Origin: an uncultured Bacteroidota bacterium
Lineage (GTDB): Bacteria > Bacteroidota > Bacteroidia > Bacteroidales > FEN-979
Length of the DNA: 50,125 nt
Assembly (NCBI GenBank): GCA_937900965.1
Contig: CALCGJ010000178.1
Coordinates: 1-50,125 of the forward strand
Direction of reading: 5' to 3'
Every line of letters begins with the position of its first letter. Position 1 is the stretch's first letter. Made by a program: the position numbers and the translations under genes. The notes under the pieces are model-generated. The model made no database searches. It worked only from the letters and a program-made list of their open reading frames with translations, and was not told where the DNA came from. Below are positions 16,706-26,488 of the stretch, piece by piece.

Positions 16706-19564
16706 CTAAATCCTCATCAATCTGAAAGCTTTCAACGTTTTTCCCGCACCGATTACCAGGTTCAGGCGGTTCCTGTCTTCAAGAGTGCCGATATCGAATG
16801 GGGTAGTGCCTGTAACACCTGATTCGATCTCCACATAGCCATGCCGATCAAACAGAAACACTTCGTTGGTGGTAGGAGAGATAATCCCGATGAAGGTTTT
16901 TCCGTGAAGCGTTTTCACCAGGTTGGGCGACGAAACGTCGTGCCTGAAGGAGTAAAAATAAATCAGTTTGAAGAAACGGTTGTAGTAATACAGGGTGTTG
17001 TTATCGAAAAAGATGAACTCAGGAGTGCCGTCGTCCACAATATCCTCATAGAGGAAATAATGGCCATCGGAAAAGTTGTTGAATGTGACCCTGTTTACAG
17101 TACCATCCGCTCTGAGGTAGATCACATTTCCATCCGGGTCAGTTGTCAGCCAGGGAGCCTTTGAGTTGGTCCTGTTGAAATAAAAAGTGGAATGCGGGGA
17201 GTTGGAAAAACCCTTCTCAGGCTTCACCTTCTGCACCCCAAACTCATCAGTAATCAGCACCCACCCCCCCCTCATCGTAACAAACAACGTTAACGACGCT
17301 CCCGTGTCATTGCGAGGAGCATCGCTCCGAAGCAACCCCGTGTCATTGCGAGGAGCATCGCGACGAAGCAACCTCGTACTGTCATCGGACGGAGTAGAGC
17401 TCCGTAGCCCCAAAACCTTCACCGGCAATACCACCTCCTCCTCAACCACGGGTGAAGTCCATCCCTCGGTTAACTGACCAAGCAGGTTGAAACTGTAAAT
17501 CTTGTTGTTCCTGAAAGCGATTACCACCTGGAACTCTTCAGGTGTGCCGGAAGTGACGGGATTCGATGGCGTCACGAGTGATAAGCCGTTTGAAGCGCGC
17601 ACGGGGAACTTCATAGGGAAACGATCGGCAAGTTTGCCGTCACTTCGTATCAGGCAGAGATGGTTCTCTGTGTTGAAGAGGTAAAACAATGAGTCGTTTC
17701 CCGTTAGCATGATCTCGTGGAAACTCCCCAGCACGTTGCCGTAGAGCTTTTGCTTCCATAGCACGTTCCCATCTTTTCCAATTTTGTACAGGGTATTCAT
17801 GGTGTCGGTCACAAGAACGGCAAAAGAATCACCTGTGCCGGCTCTGATGATCTGAGGCGTCCCCGAAATCAGGGTATCGAGACTCGTCTGCCATACAAGT
17901 GGTCCTTTTTCATTGGTACTGGGATTGAAATGGATCTGTACGTTGGTATAAAACATCCCCTCTTCAGCAGATAGCTGCATCGTGACCGACTGAAATTTCT
18001 TCAGTGAATCGAGTATGGGTGTGAAGAGTGGGAGATACTCCCTGGTCAGTATCTCCGGAAGATCGTTGAGAAACCGCCTGGAGTTACAGTAAAAGGATAC
18101 GTTGGCATGATCGGAGATATTGTCGGTGATCATCTGGTACTGGGGTGTCTCCTGCAGCCAGTCGCCGGTAAGGGTATGGTCAATGAATTGTTTCAGCACT
18201 TCGGGATCATGCGCGACGCAAATGAATTCACCAACGATTGTAAACCATGAGAGATCTCTTGCATCAAATAACGGGGTCAACCAAAGGTTTAAAGCCTCCG
18301 AAAGCCCGGTTCTGTAAATCGTCACTCCTTCATATTGTGTGGAATCTGTTTTTTTCCCGGAGAGCAGGGAGAGTGCAAGCAAGCTTTTTCGTGCCGAAAC
18401 AGGATCTGTGACCTCGAGGATCGTAACGGGAGAGATAGCCTCATCCCTTGGTGATGGCTGGATCCAGCACCTGCCTTTCTGCGTAGCTGTCCAGGAATCA
18501 AGAAAACTGCGGATATTGGTGTCGTACCGGGAGTTTAGTTCCCCGAAAAGATCTATATCGTCGGTCGAAAAGTTGGCGCGTTGAAGACGTTTTTGCCATC
18601 GTTCGAAATGGTCAGGATAATCCGTCAGAGCATAGATGAGGTAAGCCTGGGTGCTGGAAGGCAGAATACGCGCCATTGTCAGGGGGAGTGGCGATTGGTA
18701 ATTCATCAGAGCAAGGGCTTGCATGGCACTGTCGGAAGCAATCGTGTATCCGTTGAACAATAGTTCATCTTTCTTGAGAAAGAGATCCAGTCCACTCCAG
18801 TCCGCATACTGGGCGAATTTCACCAACCCTTTGTTGTAATTTTCATTGACACCTTTCCATAATGCGAGGGAGAGATAGGGAAAATTGACATAGAGATTAG
18901 CATCAACCTTCTTGCCTGTTGTAGAGGCTACCGTACTGAACCCTTTCATAACTGAAACAGGGGTATTGAGTGATAACTTGTCTATTGCCCTCTTCACCAG
19001 GGCATCGGTGAAGCTGATGATACAAACTCCGTCCAACACGGAAGCATAGAGTACATTGAGCCTGTTTTCGAAATGGATCCGGTAGATCTGCGTCTGGCAG
19101 TAAGGACTGTGCAAAACAGTAACCTTTCCCGGATAATGCTCTCCCACGAAGTCAGTGAGGATTTTCCCATCCAAAAATACCGGGACCGGAATCAGGAAGA
19201 GGAGGTCAAACAAGTTTCGGCTATGGACTGAGAGGGTGATAGTGAGAGGAGAGTCTTTCAGGATTTTCCGGATCTCCGGGGCTCCCCGCGACATTGAATC
19301 TATCAGCAAAAGCTGCTCCTGTATTGGTTTCACACCATGGTATTTCAGGAGCTCCTTCCAGATGAGGTTGTTTCTGGTCAGCTCACCCAGCAGTCCCAGG
19401 GGGTGGTTAACCTGGATGATGAGGGCTGTACGGTCGGGGATCGCCTGTACAGGATCTTTGGCAGGTCGGTCCAGCGAAACATACACGATGTATCCAAGGT
19501 AGGGGATGCCCGCAGTAAACAGTACGATGATTGCAATCTGAAGTATACGCCTGGTGAATCTCAT
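16706..19564 (-). CDS. Membrane-anchored protein with C-terminal propeller-like domain
   Basis: This 952-residue protein has one N-terminal membrane segment (about residues 8-30). A long region (about 40-555) looks like a pair of repeated alpha/beta modules, with motifs such as RTALIIQVNHP and VSFYCNSRRFLND. The C-terminal part (about 570-950) has propeller-like repeats with VLWKQKLYG, LCLIRSDGK and EVFLFDRHGYVEIE. It is probably a conserved Bacteroidota periplasmic protein of unknown role. It lies 36 bp downstream of rnhB on the same strand. Two 12-residue units of the form LLR.DAPRNDTG (about residues 730-755) are encoded by a GTCATTGCGAGG tandem repeat. Confidence 0.7.
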   Translation of the reverse strand: MRFTRRILQIAIIVLFTAGIPYLGYIVYVSLDRPAKDPVQAIPDRTALIIQVNHPLGLLGELTRNNLIWKELLKYHGVKPIQEQLLLIDSMSRGAPEIRKILKDSPLTITLSVHSRNLFDLLFLIPVPVFLDGKILTDFVGEHYPGKVTVLHSPYCQTQIYRIHFENRLNVLYASVLDGVCIISFTDALVKRAIDKLSLNTPVSVMKGFSTVASTTGKKVDANLYVNFPYLSLALWKGVNENYNKGLVKFAQYADWSGLDLFLKKDELLFNGYTIASDSAMQALALMNYQSPLPLTMARILPSSTQAYLIYALTDYPDHFERWQKRLQRANFSTDDIDLFGELNSRYDTNIRSFLDSWTATQKGRCWIQPSPRDEAISPVTILEVTDPVSARKSLLALSLLSGKKTDSTQYEGVTIYRTGLSEALNLWLTPLFDARDLSWFTIVGEFICVAHDPEVLKQFIDHTLTGDWLQETPQYQMITDNISDHANVSFYCNSRRFLNDLPEILTREYLPLFTPILDSLKKFQSVTMQLSAEEGMFYTNVQIHFNPSTNEKGPLVWQTSLDTLISGTPQIIRAGTGDSFAVLVTDTMNTLYKIGKDGNVLWKQKLYGNVLGSFHEIMLTGNDSLFYLFNTENHLCLIRSDGKLADRFPMKFPVRASNGLSLVTPSNPVTSGTPEEFQVVIAFRNNKIYSFNLLGQLTEGWTSPVVEEEVVLPVKVLGLRSSTPSDDSTRLLRRDAPRNDTGLLRSDAPRNDTGASLTLFVTMRGGWVLITDEFGVQKVKPEKGFSNSPHSTFYFNRTNSKAPWLTTDPDGNVIYLRADGTVNRVTFNNFSDGHYFLYEDIVDDGTPEFIFFDNNTLYYYNRFFKLIYFYSFRHDVSSPNLVKTLHGKTFIGIISPTTNEVFLFDRHGYVEIESGVTGTTPFDIGTLEDRNRLNLVIGAGKTLKAFRLMRI
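17306..17377. repeat. Two tandem 36-bp GTCATTGCGAGGAG units inside the 952-residue protein gene
   Basis: Copies start at 17306 and 17342. Each is 36 bp (12 codons) and they differ at only a few positions, so the array adds exactly 24 in-frame residues. The units belong to the same repeat family as those in murL and aroA. Confidence 0.85.
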
Positions 19565-19600
19565 CCTGGTGGTTGAAGAAAGAATGGTTGACCAAAGGTA

Positions 19601-20197
19601 CTAAAATAACAGTTTCATCTGTTTCTCCAGCCGAAAGCTCCTTCTGTGATGCGGAGTGATGCCGTTGACTGAGATTGCCTCCTGGTGGACCGGTGTCGGG
19701 TAGCCTTTATTCTCTTTCCAGCGATAGAGTGGGTATTCTTCGTGCAGTTGTTCCATGAAGTCGTCGCGGTATGTCTTGGCGAGAATTGAGGCTGCTGCTA
19801 TGGAAAGGAATTTTCCGTCTCCTTTCACAATGCAGTGAAAAGGTATATCCAGTGATGTGCGGAAGCGGTTTCCATCAATTAAAAGAAGCTCAGGCTTCAG
19901 TGCAAGCTGCCTCACTGCCTGCTCCATTCCCAGGAATGAGGCATTGAGGATGTTGATTTCATCAATGGTTTGAGCCTCCACACGACTCACCGCAAACGAG
20001 ATGGCATCGCGCTCTACGTCGGTGCGCATCCGGTTGCGTTGGGCTCGGGTAAGCTGTTTGGAATCATTGAGCAAGAGGTGTTTGTATCCTTTTGGCAGAA
20101 TAACAGCTGCGGCAAACAGTGGACCGGCAAGAGATCCTCTTCCTGCCTCATCACAACCAGCCTCTGTCCGGTTATCGGTAAACTGGCTTTTCAGCAT
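19601..20197 (-). CDS. rnhB: Ribonuclease HII
   Basis: RNase HII cuts RNA in RNA-DNA hybrids and removes single ribonucleotides from DNA. The 198-residue protein shows GCDEAGRGSLAGP (with the acidic D-E pair), LNDSKQLT, LLIDGN and AASILAKTYRDD, plus GYPTPVHQEAI near the C-terminus. ATG 20197 is preferred over 20224 because it fits the family length and does not overlap the upstream DUF6427 gene, which ends at 20199. The close spacing suggests an operon. Confidence 0.95.
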   Translation of the reverse strand: MLKSQFTDNRTEAGCDEAGRGSLAGPLFAAAVILPKGYKHLLLNDSKQLTRAQRNRMRTDVERDAISFAVSRVEAQTIDEINILNASFLGMEQAVRQLALKPELLLIDGNRFRTSLDIPFHCIVKGDGKFLSIAAASILAKTYRDDFMEQLHEEYPLYRWKENKGYPTPVHQEAISVNGITPHHRRSFRLEKQMKLLF

Positions 20198-20198
20198 C

Positions 20199-21194
20199 TC
20201 AGCGCAAAAATAAAATGGGGCCAAGTGAAGTGTTCACAAATAGAGCCAGGATCAACAGCCACAGCAGGAGTTCAAACCAAAATGGCTTCCGGAGATTCAT
20301 GTAAAAGCTGGTGACAAAAACAGCCAGGGGCACACTAAGCAAGCCGGGGTGATACAGGTAGATGGAGTTGGCATAGAGAATGGTCAGCAGGATCCAGAAT
20401 AACATCCATAGCAGCACAATGCTCTTCTTTGTAAGCTCGACCGTCTTTTCTCCGATGTGTCGGAACAAATCCCACACTCCTAAAAGTAAGAAGAGCCCCA
20501 AAAGACAAAACATGAACCAGTCGTTCCATGCCACATCCGGAATGACAGGATAAATCTGATCAAAATAATTGGAATAGAGAGACATAAGGCCATGCAGTCG
20601 ATCGGTCAGAAAGTAAAGCACAACCAGATATAGAAAGGGTGTTGCAAGTCCGATCAGTGAACTCACCCACTCCCGCCATTTCAGGGAACGGTATATCAGG
20701 AAGAAGACCAGCAGGAATCCGTAAAACAGCAACGAGGGAAGGTAGAAGAAAGAGGAAAGGGCAACAAAGAACCCCGCAGTGTATACGAGCTCAATCGGTT
20801 CGGATTGGTTATAGGCTGCAAGAAGAACCTGCAGGATGAAAATGAGAAAAAATGTGGTGATGTTTACCGGGGTAAGTGTCAGGTATGAAGGAAGGAGGCT
20901 GAGGAATAGCAAGAAAAGGAGGGCCGCCAGGGAGGTGTTGTGTGGAACCATGTCATGCTTCACAACTATGAAGTTGAGCCATACTGCCTGAAAAATTACC
21001 AGGATAAATCCGATCACCATGGCCAGATAAGGAAACCCCGAGAGCCAGTCGTAAAGCAGCCCATAGAGAGGTACAGCTCCTTCAGGAGCGGGCATAAGGG
21101 GAGGATGGATTGCCCCCAGGCCCCATAACAGCAGTCCCATCACTCCAATAGTGACAAACTGCCCCGGAAAACCCGATCTGAAATACCGAACCAC
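20199..21194 (-). CDS. DUF6427-like integral membrane protein
   Basis: This 331-residue protein has about nine or ten hydrophobic helices and short loops, for example around residues 12-30, 55-75, 88-105 and 108-130. It resembles the Bacteroidota-specific DUF6427 family, whose function is unknown. Its stop lies 1 bp from the rnhB start, so the two are probably co-transcribed. Confidence 0.7.
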   Translation of the reverse strand: MVRYFRSGFPGQFVTIGVMGLLLWGLGAIHPPLMPAPEGAVPLYGLLYDWLSGFPYLAMVIGFILVIFQAVWLNFIVVKHDMVPHNTSLAALLFLLFLSLLPSYLTLTPVNITTFFLIFILQVLLAAYNQSEPIELVYTAGFFVALSSFFYLPSLLFYGFLLVFFLIYRSLKWREWVSSLIGLATPFLYLVVLYFLTDRLHGLMSLYSNYFDQIYPVIPDVAWNDWFMFCLLGLFLLLGVWDLFRHIGEKTVELTKKSIVLLWMLFWILLTILYANSIYLYHPGLLSVPLAVFVTSFYMNLRKPFWFELLLWLLILALFVNTSLGPILFLR

Positions 21195-21331
21195 TTCGAT
21201 TAACGATTAACGATTAATGATTTACGAATTCAAGTACGAAGTTAGAGCTATGAACTTCATATTATCCCTTCATCCCCTTGACCCTTTAACTCACCAGTTC
21301 ACTAGTTCACTAGTTCACCAGCTCACCAGCT
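21195..21331. repeat. Intergenic low-complexity spacer with CTCACCAGTTCAC repeats
   Basis: GATTAACGATTAACGATTAATGA near the left, a CTTCGTACTT-like word in inverse, and TCACTAGTTCAC/CTCACCAGCT units near the right fill the purD to DUF6427 gap. The last block shares words with the tandem repeat inside murL at 12435-12506. Confidence 0.75.
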
Positions 21332-22601
21332 ATAAATCAAACCCCAGATCTGTCCTGTAATACTTCCCTTCAAACTTGATCTTTGCAGCATTCTCATACG
21401 ACTGCTCCAGTGCTTCGGCCATGGTCTCCCCGAAAGAGGTCACAGCCAGCACCCTGCCACCATTAGTGACAATCCGGCCATCCACGGTTTTGGTACCCGC
21501 ATGAAATACGATGCTTCCGCTTACCTCATCAAGACCGGTGATCTCTCTCCCCTTTTCGTATGAACCGGGATATCCTTCCGATACCAGCATCACGCTGGCG
21601 GTATACCGTGAATCCAGTTCCATCCCAACCTGGTTGACAGTACCGTCGGCTACTGCCTGGCACAATTCCACGAAATCGGCCTGGATGCGAGGAAGTACCG
21701 ATTCGGTTTCGGGATCTCCCAACCGGCAGTTGTATTCGATTACATATGGGACTCCCTGAACGTTCATCAACCCGAAAAAGATAAATCCCTTGTATGAGAT
21801 CCCTTCCATCTTCAATCCCTCAAGTGTAGGACGGATCACCTGCCTCTCCACCTGCTCCAGGAAATTCCCCCTGGCAAACGGAACAGGTGAAATGGAGCCC
21901 ATGCCCCCGGTATTGGGGCCGGTATCGCCACTGCCAATCTTCTTATAATCTTTGGCTTCAGGAAAGATCCTGTAGTTAACGCCATCTGTGATCACAAAGG
22001 CCGAGAGCTCTATTCCCTGCAGAAACTCTTCAATTACAACCTTGCTGGAAGCCTCACCGAATTTGGCATCGGAAAGCATCGCTGTGAGCTCTGCGGTTGC
22101 CTCTTCCAGCGTGGGACAGATCACAACCCCTTTGCCTGCTGCCAGTCCGTCGGCTTTTAGTACGTAAGGAGGTTCCAACCTCTTCAGGAAAGCGATCCCA
22201 TCGGTAAGCGTTTCAATTGTATAGGTTCCGTAAGCAGCTGTTGGGATCCCGTGCCGTTGGAGAAAGGCTTTTGCGAAATCTTTACTGCCTTCAAGCATGG
22301 CTGCCTGGCGGGTTGGGCCTATCACTGGGATGTTACGGAGTTCGTCATCAGCAAGAAAGAAGTCGTGGATTCCGTTTACCAACGGGTCTTCCGGCCCCAC
22401 GATCACCATTCCGATACGATGGAGGATACAGGCCTCCCTGATTGCCGGAAAATCGTTAACTGCAACAGGGATGTTGGTGCCGGTGGTAGCTGTGCCCGCG
22501 TTCCCCGGAGCTATGAAAAGTGAGGTCAAACGGGGACTCTGCGCCAGCTTCCAGGCAATGGTATGCTCGCGTCCTCCCGAACCTAAGAGGAGTATATTCA
22601 T
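21330..22601 (-). CDS. purD: Phosphoribosylamine--glycine ligase
   Basis: PurD joins phosphoribosylamine and glycine using ATP, the second step of purine synthesis. The 423-residue ATP-grasp protein shows LLLGSGGREHTIAWKL at the start, PEDPLVNGI, EGSKDFAKAFL, KADGLAAGKGVVI (ATP loop), GPNTGGMGSISP and NCRLGDPETESVLPR. It is full length. It starts 4 bp after the glycosyltransferase stop, so the two share a transcript although no functional link is evident. Confidence 0.97.
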   Translation of the reverse strand: MNILLLGSGGREHTIAWKLAQSPRLTSLFIAPGNAGTATTGTNIPVAVNDFPAIREACILHRIGMVIVGPEDPLVNGIHDFFLADDELRNIPVIGPTRQAAMLEGSKDFAKAFLQRHGIPTAAYGTYTIETLTDGIAFLKRLEPPYVLKADGLAAGKGVVICPTLEEATAELTAMLSDAKFGEASSKVVIEEFLQGIELSAFVITDGVNYRIFPEAKDYKKIGSGDTGPNTGGMGSISPVPFARGNFLEQVERQVIRPTLEGLKMEGISYKGFIFFGLMNVQGVPYVIEYNCRLGDPETESVLPRIQADFVELCQAVADGTVNQVGMELDSRYTASVMLVSEGYPGSYEKGREITGLDEVSGSIVFHAGTKTVDGRIVTNGGRVLAVTSFGETMAEALEQSYENAAKIKFEGKYYRTDLGFDL

Positions 22602-22605
22602 GCTT

Positions 22606-23736
22606 CTAATTGGTTTTCAATGCTTTTTCGATGGATTCCCAAAGAAGGTCAGCCGTCTTCTGCCAGGTGAAGAGGTTTTCACGGTTGTGGCCTCGTTGGA
22701 CCAACTCCTCACGCATGGTCTTGTACTGGTAGATTTTGTACATTGCCATGGCGATCGTTTCCGGATCGAAGGGGTCGATCAGCAGGGCGCCGTCTCCGGC
22801 TACCTCCGGCATGGAGGTGACGTTGGAGGTGATTACCGGTGTGCCGCAGCGGAATGCTTCAACGATAGGTATGCCGAATCCCTCGAAATAGGATACGTAG
22901 GTAAGCGCTGTAGCTGAAGCCAGTACGTATTTCAAATGTTCAATGTTGAGGCGTCCGGTAAAGATCACATCCCTGGAGTAGATCATTCGCTGGTAGGCCG
23001 AGTCGATATCTGGAGTCCACCACTTACGGGCTCCTACAATCAACAGTTGAACATCCGAAGGATTTGTTTTTTTGAACAGGTCGAACGCCCGAAAGAGGTT
23101 GGCAAGATTCTTCCTGGGGTGGAGAGATCCGATGAAGAGAAAATAGGGTTTCCCTTCGGAATAGAACTGGCGGGTCATCACCTTCTCTTCTTCGGAAAGT
23201 GGCTTGAAAATTTCGTTGGCTCCATCGTAAACAATGTCTATCTTTTCGGCAGGCACATGATACTGATCTACGATATCCTGCCTCGAATATTCTGACACCG
23301 TTGCTATACGAACCGCCTTTTGGGCGTACTTTGGATAATAGTGACGGTAATATTTCCTGGTGAGGAGGGGAAGATCCTCCGGATAGTGCTCGAAATTAAG
23401 GTCGTGGATCACATTCATCGATTTGCCCTTGTAGCGCAGGGAAAGCAACCCTTCGGGTGAGAGGAAGATGTCGGGTTTCAACCGGTTGAGGAGGGAGGGA
23501 AGGCTGTACTCAAACCAGGCATAATAGAGAAAAGGATGACGGGCCGGAGGGAACAGGACAAAAGGTGTGATGTTGTCGGAGAAGATAAAATCCTCTGGAA
23601 AATTCCGGTCAAAAATGAAGTAAAAATGGTGTTCAGGATGTTGGGAGGTCATCCGCTTCAGCGATTCAAACGTAAACCAGCCGATCCCTTCGAGTTTGTC
23701 TTTTAGCAGCAGACGGGTGTTGACCGCTATATTCAT
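22606..23736 (-). CDS. Glycosyltransferase family 4 (GT-B)
   Basis: This 376-residue enzyme would transfer a sugar from a nucleotide donor during surface glycan assembly. The C-terminal GT1/GT4 domain (about residues 195-360) has FLFIGSLHPRKNLANL, VIFTGRLNIEHL, SYFEGFGIPIVEAFRCGTPV (the E-x7-E donor motif) and VAGDGALLIDP. The N-terminal acceptor domain contains MNVIHDLNFEHYPE. The acceptor is unknown. It is divergent from the flippase gene, so it may belong to the same polysaccharide locus. Confidence 0.92.
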   Translation of the reverse strand: MNIAVNTRLLLKDKLEGIGWFTFESLKRMTSQHPEHHFYFIFDRNFPEDFIFSDNITPFVLFPPARHPFLYYAWFEYSLPSLLNRLKPDIFLSPEGLLSLRYKGKSMNVIHDLNFEHYPEDLPLLTRKYYRHYYPKYAQKAVRIATVSEYSRQDIVDQYHVPAEKIDIVYDGANEIFKPLSEEEKVMTRQFYSEGKPYFLFIGSLHPRKNLANLFRAFDLFKKTNPSDVQLLIVGARKWWTPDIDSAYQRMIYSRDVIFTGRLNIEHLKYVLASATALTYVSYFEGFGIPIVEAFRCGTPVITSNVTSMPEVAGDGALLIDPFDPETIAMAMYKIYQYKTMREELVQRGHNRENLFTWQKTADLLWESIEKALKTN

Positions 23737-23769
23737 TCAGTGCCTGTGTTTCTTGGTCCGGATTATTTA

Positions 23770-23777
23770 TAACTTTG
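23770..23777 (+). promoter_or_regulatory. Possible -7 box of the polysaccharide genes
   Basis: TAACTTTG fits TAnnTTTG, 73 bp before the flippase ATG at 23850. No convincing TTTG lies 19-20 bp upstream, so support is partial. Confidence 0.4.
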
Positions 23778-23849
23778 TAGCAAATATCACACTATTTTTT
23801 TGAAATAGAAACCGATTTCTCAATCTTTTCGGCAATTTTCTACCAATCC

Positions 23850-25328
23850 ATGCAACGTAAATTTCTGACAAATCTGGGACTGCTTCTCTTTTTGAACCTT
23901 CTTATTAAGCCGTTCTGGATTTTTGGCATCGACCGAACAGTTCAGAATACAGTGGGAGTGGAGGAATTTGGCTTCTATTTTGTGATTTTCAACTTCTCCT
24001 TTCTCTTTAATATCCTTCTCGACCTGGGGATCACGAATTTCAATAACCGCAATATTGCTCAGCATAACCACCTGTTGAACAAGCACTTCTCAGGAATTCT
24101 CGTACTTAAACTTCTGCTTGGGGTTATTTATCTCCTGATCACCTTCCTGGTAGCTGTACTTATTATGGGTTACTCAAGCGATCAGCTTTATTTGTTGGTG
24201 CTCCTTGGCTTCAATCAGTTTCTCATCTCATTCATCCTCTACCTCCGGTCCAACATTTCAGGACTGTTGCTCTTCAAGACTGATAGCCTGCTTTCGGTAC
24301 TGGACCGTTTCCTGATGATATTCTTCTGCGGCCTCTTGCTTTGGGGAGGCATCACCTCGGTCCCCTTTCGTATAGAATGGTTCGTATATAGCCAAACCGC
24401 AGCTTATTTAGCTACTGCTGCTGTTGCCCTTGCAATCGTTATTCGTAAATCGAAATTCCGTAAATTGAACTGGCATTGGCCTTTCTTCCTGATGATAGTC
24501 AAGAAGAGCATGCCTTTTGCCCTGATGGTCCTGTTGATGACTTTTTACAACCGACTTGATCCTGTTATGCTTGGAGGTATTCTTGGCAAATCGGTAGGGA
24601 ACGAACAGGCAGGGATTTATGCTCACGGCTTCCGGCTCCTGGATGCCGCTTCGATGATCTCATTCCTTTTCGCGGTATTGCTGATCCCGATCTTCTCCAG
24701 GATGGTTAAACAGAAGGAGCCAGTGGAACAGATGCTGAAGCTCTCCTACACACTTATTATCACAGTAGCTATCATTGTGGCTGTCATCTCCTTTTTCTAC
24801 AGTACAGAAATGATGACATTACTCTATGATGCTGATATTGGTCAGTCGGCTCCTGTATTCCAACTCCTGATCTTGGGATTTGTTGCCATCTCCACTATTC
24901 ACATTTTCGGTACACTTCTCACAGCTAACGGAAACCTGAAGGAGCTCAACATCATTGCAGCCATAAGCCTGATAATCAATGTGGTAATTAATCTTATATT
25001 GATCCCTCGGATGCTGGCTTATGGAAGTGCTGTCTCCAGCCTTTCAACACAACTCTTCGCTGCAATTGCCCAGGTGATCGTAGTCCAGCGAATTTTCAAA
25101 TTCAGGATTAACTACCGTTTCCTTGTCACCTTATTCTCATTCACATGCGGAGTGATCCTGCTTACCTGGCTTTCACGCCAGATTACCATCACCATCCCGG
25201 GGCTGCCTGTTCATCTGGCATGGCTCTCCAACTTCACACTGTCGCTCATTATCTCAATTTTCCTGGCCGTAATCCTGCGACTCCTTCATTTCCGGTCCCT
25301 TATCAGCATCCTCCGCAGAGACAGTTAA
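23850..25328 (+). CDS. Polysaccharide flippase (Wzx-like, MOP superfamily)
   Basis: This 492-residue protein has 12 to 14 hydrophobic helices and the pattern of MOP exporter-superfamily flippases that move lipid-linked sugar repeat units across the inner membrane. Visible motifs are FGFYFVIFNFSFLFN near residues 40-55, NNRNIAQH, and YAHGFRLLDAASMISFLFAV in the centre. It heads a plus-strand run with two Wzz-like genes and a Wzy/WaaL-like gene, which is the classic Wzx/Wzy setting. Confidence 0.88.
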   Translation: MQRKFLTNLGLLLFLNLLIKPFWIFGIDRTVQNTVGVEEFGFYFVIFNFSFLFNILLDLGITNFNNRNIAQHNHLLNKHFSGILVLKLLLGVIYLLITFLVAVLIMGYSSDQLYLLVLLGFNQFLISFILYLRSNISGLLLFKTDSLLSVLDRFLMIFFCGLLLWGGITSVPFRIEWFVYSQTAAYLATAAVALAIVIRKSKFRKLNWHWPFFLMIVKKSMPFALMVLLMTFYNRLDPVMLGGILGKSVGNEQAGIYAHGFRLLDAASMISFLFAVLLIPIFSRMVKQKEPVEQMLKLSYTLIITVAIIVAVISFFYSTEMMTLLYDADIGQSAPVFQLLILGFVAISTIHIFGTLLTANGNLKELNIIAAISLIINVVINLILIPRMLAYGSAVSSLSTQLFAAIAQVIVVQRIFKFRINYRFLVTLFSFTCGVILLTWLSRQITITIPGLPVHLAWLSNFTLSLIISIFLAVILRLLHFRSLISILRRDS

Positions 25329-25354
25329 TTGCAGGCTTTATTAAACTACCTGTG

Positions 25355-25385
25355 CTTGTCCGTTTCTTAAAAATCTATACCTTTG
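25355..25385 (+). promoter_or_regulatory. Bacteroidota promoter upstream of the first wzz-like gene
   Basis: CTTG (25355-25358) is followed after 19 bp by TACCTTTG (25378-25385), close to the consensus TTTG-N19-TAnnTTTG with one mismatch in the -33 box. The ATG is 23 bp downstream. Confidence 0.6.
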
Positions 25386-25407
25386 ACGAAATTTTGATCG
25401 TTTTGCT

Positions 25408-26454
25408 ATGATCCATGAAATAAAAAGAGGGGAAGATTTCGATTCTTCCAACATCGTAATCTTCCTTTACAAATGGCGAAAACCCTTGTTCATCGTTATG
25501 ATAGTGGCGCTGGTTGGCGCCTGGTTTTTCTCCCTGCCCTGGTTTATTACACCAAAGTTCAAATCGACTGTCATCATGTTCCCTGCGAGTACCAATTCGG
25601 TCTCTAAAGCACTGCTGACCGAGCACAACCAGAAAGGTGAAGACCTGATGTCGTTCGGCGAAGATGAACAGGCCGAACAGCTAATGCAGATACTGAACTC
25701 CAACAAGATCCGAGACCGGGTAATCATGAAATTCAACCTCATGGAGCATTATGGAATAGACTCTTCTGCTAAATACAAATATTCATTGCTGTTTGATGAG
25801 TACGAGCGGAATATCAGTTTCCGCCGAACACCATTTATGGCTGTCCAGATCACGGTATATGATACCGATCCTCAGCTGGCTGCCGACATTGCCAACAACA
25901 TCGCCTCTCTCCTCGACTCAACGAAGAATGACATGCAGCGTCTCCGTGCCATTCAGGGATTGGCAATTGTGGAGCAGGAATATAAAAACCTGCAAAGCGA
26001 AGTTTATACAATCGTCGACTCCCTGGTTATGCTGGGTAAACTTGGGGTGAACGATGTTGAGTACCAGTCGCAGGTTATGAATCAGCAGATGGCAATCGCT
26101 ATCATGAACGGTAATACCGAAGCTCAGAAAGCTCTCCAGAAACGCCTGGATGTCCTTGGGAAGTATGGAGGCATCTACATGTCGCTGAAAAATGCACTTG
26201 AGTTCAAGACCGAACAGCTTACCCTCCTCCAATCAAGATTCAAGGAGGCCAAAGTAGATGCCCAGGAGAATATCCCGCAAAAATTTATTGTAAGCGATGC
26301 CTACAAATCCGAGAAAAAATCCTATCCAATCCGATGGCTGATTATGCTTGTCTCAACAATCTCGGCCCTGTTTCTCACCATCATCGTGATCATGGTAATA
26401 GAGAAAATCTCGTTAGCCAATGCACAGAAAAAATTTCAGTTAGGGCAATCTTAA
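25408..26454 (+). CDS. Wzz-like chain-length determinant
   Basis: This 348-residue protein has membrane segments near residues 28-48 and 305-328 flanking a periplasmic coiled region, the polysaccharide co-polymerase layout. Motifs are FKSTVIMFPAS (about 54-64), EQLMQILNSNKIRDRVI, VYDTDPQLAADIANNI and SEKKSYPIRWLIML before the last helix. There is no C-terminal kinase domain. It would set glycan chain length with the Wzy-like protein. The next gene is a paralogue, so the pair may form a mixed complex or control two polymers. Confidence 0.82.
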   Translation: MIHEIKRGEDFDSSNIVIFLYKWRKPLFIVMIVALVGAWFFSLPWFITPKFKSTVIMFPASTNSVSKALLTEHNQKGEDLMSFGEDEQAEQLMQILNSNKIRDRVIMKFNLMEHYGIDSSAKYKYSLLFDEYERNISFRRTPFMAVQITVYDTDPQLAADIANNIASLLDSTKNDMQRLRAIQGLAIVEQEYKNLQSEVYTIVDSLVMLGKLGVNDVEYQSQVMNQQMAIAIMNGNTEAQKALQKRLDVLGKYGGIYMSLKNALEFKTEQLTLLQSRFKEAKVDAQENIPQKFIVSDAYKSEKKSYPIRWLIMLVSTISALFLTIIVIMVIEKISLANAQKKFQLGQS

Positions 26455-26488
26455 CGAAACCAGGAAGTTAATTAAAAAACAAACGTAT

